From the NCBI RefSeq assembly GCF_008180415.1, contig NZ_VTEI01000005.1, positions 76,767 through 140,766 of the forward strand: a stretch of 64,000 nt of DNA. Direction: 5' to 3'. A program made the translations under genes and the position numbers. Numbering within the stretch: the first letter of the stretch is position 1; the number at the start of each line of letters is the position of its first letter. Positions 60,565 to 64,000 of the stretch are shown one piece after another. The stretch comes from Rossellomorea vietnamensis. GTDB taxonomy: Bacteria; Bacillota; Bacilli; Bacillales; Bacillaceae_B. Below the pieces are notes generated by a model that was not told the DNA's origin, searched no databases, and saw only the letters and a list, made by a program, of their open reading frames with translations.

Positions 60565-61518
60565 ATGGCGAAAACGATCAGCCTGTTTGCCGTCATGATC
60601 ATCATTCTAGTGGGATGTTCAAATGAAGAAGCGGTACCGGCTCAATCAAAGGTAAATATTCTTAAGGAAGGACAAGCCTTCAATCTGGTTCCCCTTTATG
60701 AAGAGGTCCTGGATTATGCTAATAGTGTCGAGGAACAATCCGGCCTCACAGCTGGTGAATATTATACAAGAGTGACACAGCCTTTCCTGGATTATGCATC
60801 CTCAGAAAACAGCAGTCTTAAGGGAGGCCTCGATTACTCTCCATATTTCTATCCTACAAAGAAGCCTGAAGCATTAGCAGAAACTGCCAGAGAACTATTA
60901 AAACTGCAAGAGGATATCAATAAAGCGATTGAAGATAGCCTTGGAAAATCCGCCAATAGTCTTCCTGGGGGAAAGAAAACGATTTTTATAAAACCCGCAG
61001 CCCCCGAGGATACTTTTACAAAGTATATGGAAGGGGTAGGCGCAGTGACATTGAGCAAGGATGCAATCCTGCTGATTCTGTCTCCATCTTATGAAGAAGA
61101 AATGCTTAAGTATGTGGTAGCCCATGAATATCACCACTCAGTGTTAATGGAAAAAGATGATGAAGCGGGCTTCACGTTTTTGGAAGGAATCATTTTTGAA
61201 GGAAAAGCCGAATCTTTCGCTTCCCGTTTGTATCCTAAAGTGAAAGCACCATGGACAGAGCCGCTTACCACTGAAGAAGAAAATACTGTGTTGAATGTTC
61301 TAGAAGAAAATATGGAATCCACGAGCATTGAGCTTTATAACGAGTTCCATGAAGGCAATTTCACAAAAGGTCTGCCTATTTGGTCCAATTATAAGATTGG
61401 ATATAAAATTATGGAAAGCTTTCTGGCAGAGCACCCTGACATGACAGTTAAGGAATGGACAATGGCTGAAGAAACAAAGATAGTCAAAAGCAGTTCATTC
61501 AGTTACTTGCTTCAATAA
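60565..61518 (+). CDS. DUF2268 lipoprotein, paralogue of the 3-kb gene
   Basis: A 317-residue lipoprotein: signal peptide with lipobox ILVGC (Cys18), short linker, then the same DUF2268 domain as in the gene at 3002-4048. Zinc signature HEYHH near residue 190 and EGKAESFAS as third-ligand segment. Blocks shared by both copies include APWTEPL, NYK/R-GY and EWT near the end. ATG at 60565 after AAAAAAGAGGTG. The order and motifs show common ancestry; the position 57 kb away argues against recent tandem duplication. Substrate unknown. Confidence 0.85.
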   Translation: MAKTISLFAVMIIILVGCSNEEAVPAQSKVNILKEGQAFNLVPLYEEVLDYANSVEEQSGLTAGEYYTRVTQPFLDYASSENSSLKGGLDYSPYFYPTKKPEALAETARELLKLQEDINKAIEDSLGKSANSLPGGKKTIFIKPAAPEDTFTKYMEGVGAVTLSKDAILLILSPSYEEEMLKYVVAHEYHHSVLMEKDDEAGFTFLEGIIFEGKAESFASRLYPKVKAPWTEPLTTEEENTVLNVLEENMESTSIELYNEFHEGNFTKGLPIWSNYKIGYKIMESFLAEHPDMTVKEWTMAEETKIVKSSSFSYLLQ

Positions 61519-61712
61519 GCATTTCCATGAGCTGTTCCTTACTAGATTGGAAAAAACAATGGTATGCTCTTTACTCATGAAACTCAAGTTCCCTTTTTCC
61601 GGGAGGGATCAGACCTTGATTACTATTACTAGAGCAAGCTCATTCCGTTTTTAAGCGGTACAGTTGCTTTCTATGATCACCCTGTTAATTTTTTTTGAAA
61701 GGAGATGAAAGA

Positions 61713-62279
61713 ATGAGAACTGAAAAAGAGAAGATGCTGAATGGTGAGATGTACGATCCAGCTGATCCCTTGTTAACTGAAGAACGTGAGGAAGCCAGGA
61801 AACGCGTGAGGCTGTACAATCAAACGACAGAGACTGAAGGAGAGAAGCGTGTGACTATGCTGAAGGAACTCCTTGGTTCCACCGGGGAGACGGTCTATAT
61901 GGAACCTAATATTCGTTTTGATTATGGATACAACACTCATGTCGGTGAAAACTTTTTTGCTAATTTTGACTGCACCATCCTAGATGTCTGCGAGGTGCGA
62001 TTTGGCGATAACTGCATGCTGGCGCCGGGTGTACATATTTATACAGCAACACACCCCCTACATCCAGCAGAGCGGAATTCTGGAAGGGAATATGCTAAAC
62101 CTATAAGCTTTGGTGACAATGTTTGGATTGGCGGCAGCGCAGTGATCAATCCTGGTGTCTCGGTGGGCGACAATGTGGTTATCGCTTCCGGAGCGATAGT
62201 TACGAAGGATATACCCGATAACGTGGTGGTTGGAGGTAACCCCGCCATGATCATTAAGGAATTGGATATATCTTCATAA
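61713..62279 (+). CDS. maa: Maltose O-acetyltransferase
   Basis: A 188-residue left-handed beta-helix acetyltransferase that moves acetyl from acetyl-CoA to a sugar. The N-terminal Mac domain ([17 protein letters not shown]) precedes the hexapeptide repeats ([39 protein letters not shown]). The catalytic His lies in YTATHPLHP and the final repeats ([15 protein letters not shown]) are typical. ATG at 61713 after GAAAGGAGATG. Single-gene unit with a terminator. Confidence 0.93.
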   Translation: MRTEKEKMLNGEMYDPADPLLTEEREEARKRVRLYNQTTETEGEKRVTMLKELLGSTGETVYMEPNIRFDYGYNTHVGENFFANFDCTILDVCEVRFGDNCMLAPGVHIYTATHPLHPAERNSGREYAKPISFGDNVWIGGSAVINPGVSVGDNVVIASGAIVTKDIPDNVVVGGNPAMIIKELDISS

Positions 62280-62282
62280 ACC

Positions 62283-62320
62283 AAGAGAACCCATTTCAAT
62301 ATGAGATGGGTTTTCTCTTA
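62283..62320 (+). terminator. Terminator after maa
   Basis: AAGAGAACCCAT (62283-62294) and ATGGGTTTTCTCTT (62306-62319) pair over 12 bp, ending in a T-rich tract. Confidence 0.85.
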
Positions 62321-62423
62321 TTGACAGTCGGTCTTATTGAAGCAAAAAAGAAGTGGAAAAATGAGAATGAATGACTTATATTTATCCTTATAAGTAATCA
62401 AGTATTAACAGGGAGTGGTTTCA

Positions 62424-63443
62424 ATGTCAAACTTTGAAGTAAAGGTGCTGCAGACCAGGGGCAGTTCTTATCATATCGGCCAAAAAACAGCAGATCAGGT
62501 ACGTGATCTCTCCATATTAAACATCTTGAGATCAATAACAAAACAAGAGATCAATATAGAGGAAATGAAAGCTATCTATAAAACTTATGCCCCCCATCTC
62601 CTTGAAGAGCTGGAAGGTTTATCAGATGGGCTGGGAATTTCTTTTGAAAAGGCCGCAGCCCTGTTTAGCGGGTACGATGTTCCTAAGACAGAAGCTATGG
62701 GCTGTTCGGCGTTTATGACGGACGAATTTTATGTAAGAAATTACGATTTTGCGCCAGCTTTGTATGACGGCTTATTCAGCCTTGTACAAGGAGACAGCGT
62801 ATTAGCATCAGCAGGGTATAATCTTCAGCTGATAGGAAGGCACGATGGTGTGAATGAAAAAGGCCTCGCTGCGGGACTTCATTTCGTGAGCTATGATAGT
62901 TATACAGCAGGTATCTCAGCTTGGACAGCTCTACGGATGGTTTTGGATAAATGTTCTTCGATGGATGAAGCCATCCACATGCTGAAAGAACTTCCTCATG
63001 CTGCCTGCTACAATTTTTCTATAGGTGATGAAAAAGGTCACCGCGCTGTCGTGGAAGCAGCACCGGAAAAGGTGAAAGTCCGTAAAGGAGAAGAGGCTGC
63101 TGTCTGTGTTAATCACTTCGAGGATAAAGAGTTGCTGAATAAAAACCGTAGTTCTTTGGAAGGTTCAATACAAAGGCGCAATCACTTGATGAGCTTAAGA
63201 AATTGTAACATTTCGCATGAGCAGGCGTTCAATCATTTTTGCAGCAAACAATCACCGGTGTTCTTTAGGGACTACGATCAATTATTTGGCACACTTCACA
63301 CGTTTTCTTATGGGTACGAAGAGTCACGGATTCTCACCGCTATCGCCCAAAGCGGAAAGGTCCTAGACATCAACTTTAGGGAATGGGTGAGAGGAAAGGA
63401 TGTTCCTATCAATTCTATGGAAGGATTTATAGAACAGCTTTGA
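62424..63443 (+). CDS. C45-type autoproteolytic acyltransferase/hydrolase
   Basis: A 339-residue Ntn-hydrolase of the acyl-CoA:6-aminopenicillanate acyltransferase (C45) family. The precursor region (residues 1-91) ends at MGCSAFM, where Cys becomes the new N-terminal nucleophile after self-cleavage. YVRNYDFAP, IGRHDGVNEKGLAAGLHFV and FSIGDEKGHRAVVEA segments follow in family order. Such enzymes hydrolyse amides or N-acyl compounds. ATG at 62424 after GGGAGTGG. Substrate unknown. Confidence 0.87.
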   Translation: MSNFEVKVLQTRGSSYHIGQKTADQVRDLSILNILRSITKQEINIEEMKAIYKTYAPHLLEELEGLSDGLGISFEKAAALFSGYDVPKTEAMGCSAFMTDEFYVRNYDFAPALYDGLFSLVQGDSVLASAGYNLQLIGRHDGVNEKGLAAGLHFVSYDSYTAGISAWTALRMVLDKCSSMDEAIHMLKELPHAACYNFSIGDEKGHRAVVEAAPEKVKVRKGEEAAVCVNHFEDKELLNKNRSSLEGSIQRRNHLMSLRNCNISHEQAFNHFCSKQSPVFFRDYDQLFGTLHTFSYGYEESRILTAIAQSGKVLDINFREWVRGKDVPINSMEGFIEQL

Positions 63444-63506
63444 AGTGAATCTCAGCATCAATTCTTTGACAATCTAAACTGTAAATAATACTATTACAGT
63501 ATTGAT

Positions 63507-63537
63507 AAAAAAGCTTAGACAACGTTTAAGCTTTTTT
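63507..63537. terminator. Terminator hairpin after the C45 gene
   Basis: AAAAAAGCTTA (63507-63517) and TAAGCTTTTTT (63527-63537) form an 11-bp stem with a T-run at the end. Confidence 0.85.
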
Positions 63538-63659
63538 CACATTCCCAACTGTAACTTCTATTTTTACATTTAATAGGTAAGGATGTTGCAGACGTACTTG
63601 GGCATATTGAAAGCATGATTTCCACGTTTTGAATTCTGAAATAGAAAGGAAAATTTTTC

Positions 63660-64000
63660 ATGACAAATATAAATATTCCTGTTTCCGTATTGAACCTCGC
63701 TCCAATCAGGAAAGGGCAAAACTCTAAGGATGCCATTGATTCCATGGTGGACCTTGCACAAGCTGCAGAAAAGATGGGATACACCCGTTATTGGATAGCT
63801 GAACACCATAATACCGCTACACTTGTTAGTTCCGCCACATCCATTTTAATCAAGCACACATTGGAAAACACAGAAACCATCCGGGTAGGCTCAGGCGGCG
63901 TCATGCTCCCAAATCATTCACCTTTGGTTGTTGCAGAACAGTTTGGAACAATGGCTACCATTTACCCTGACCGAGTGGATTTGGGGCTTGGCCGGGCACC
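63660..64000 (+). CDS. Luciferase-like flavin monooxygenase, 3' end beyond window
   Basis: The first 113 residues of an LLM-class flavin-dependent oxidoreductase. It begins [20 protein letters not shown] and continues through the conserved [15 protein letters not shown] (EHH motif), the SGGVMLPNH loop and [20 protein letters not shown]. This matches the YtmO/luciferase-like group that oxygenates sulfonates or other small molecules with FMNH2. ATG at 63660 with AGAAAGGA 10 bases upstream. The gene runs off the window. Confidence 0.9.
   Translation, partial: MTNINIPVSVLNLAPIRKGQNSKDAIDSMVDLAQAAEKMGYTRYWIAEHHNTATLVSSATSILIKHTLENTETIRVGSGGVMLPNHSPLVVAEQFGTMATIYPDRVDLGLGRA

Noticed and set aside
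1..64000. tRNA, rRNA or riboswitch genes
   Set aside because: I looked for cloverleaf, rRNA and common leader motifs (T-box, S-box, purine) and saw none; a covariance-model scan would be needed to be certain.

Overview
The window looks like chromosomal DNA of a Bacillus-like member of the Bacillaceae (Bacillota). It is moderately AT-rich, with strong AGGAGG-type ribosome binding sites, frequent TTG and GTG starts, classic hairpin-plus-T-run terminators and many small lipoproteins. Gene pairs known from Bacillus subtilis recur: citR/citA, hxlR/hxlAB, and a TetR regulator beside a SwrC/YerP-like RND pump. I saw no rRNA, tRNA, CRISPR array or intact transposon. The only recognisable IS trace is a decayed IS1595-type transposase tail.

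Layout. 0-7.5 kb: citR (cut by the window edge) and citA; a DUF1648 membrane protein; a degenerate repeat array; a DUF2268 lipoprotein; a divergent SgrR-like regulator and MFS transporter pair. 7.5-16.7 kb: small accessory genes, several of them broken (a lipoprotein pseudogene and a CPBP protease with a nonsense codon and a frameshift inside its active-site motif), a second repeat array and two Nudix/hydrolase genes. 16.9-22 kb: a four-gene two-component/ABC cassette of response regulator, histidine kinase, ATPase and FtsX-type permease. 22-28 kb: 2H phosphoesterase, IS remnant, lipoproteins, isochorismatase-fold hydrolase, a GAF-STAS gene split by an in-frame TGA, and copies of a short MITE-like element. 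28-32.5 kb: TetR regulator and RND exporter. 33-35 kb: the ribulose-monophosphate formaldehyde-detoxification module hxlAB/hxlR. 35-42.4 kb: AI-2E-type permease, type I signal peptidase, OYE oxidoreductase, methyltransferase and a Nudix-kinase-Nudix cassette.

The most striking part is 42.5-54.8 kb. Eight genes are packed with overlaps or very short gaps: an exported 811-residue GATase-like membrane protein, an ABC ATPase, an ABC-2 permease, a coiled-coil/Gly-Ser-rich membrane protein, a MoxR AAA+ ATPase, a DUF58 protein, a BatA-like VWA protein and a 931-residue double-VWA membrane protein. This combines the MoxR/DUF58/VWA module with a GldA/GldF/GldG-like ABC module. An ECF-sigma-like promoter (AAC-N17-CGTC) lies just upstream, and a similar one precedes the signal peptidase gene, which suggests a cell-envelope stress role. 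Its function is not known to me and it is my best candidate for an undescribed system.

From 54.9 kb to the end come mostly single genes: DUF3108-like protein, GNAT acetyltransferase, APH-type kinase, DUF4375 protein, GIY-YIG protein, a second DUF2268 lipoprotein paralogous to the one at 3 kb, maltose acetyltransferase, a C45-type acyltransferase and a luciferase-like monooxygenase cut by the window end.

Intergenic DNA is unusually informative. Three arrays of degenerate tandem repeats have near-constant periods (about 53, 52-53 and exactly 21 bp). At least three copies of one roughly 110-175 bp inverted-repeat-ended element are scattered through the window, and two perfect palindromes sit side by side at 27.8 kb.
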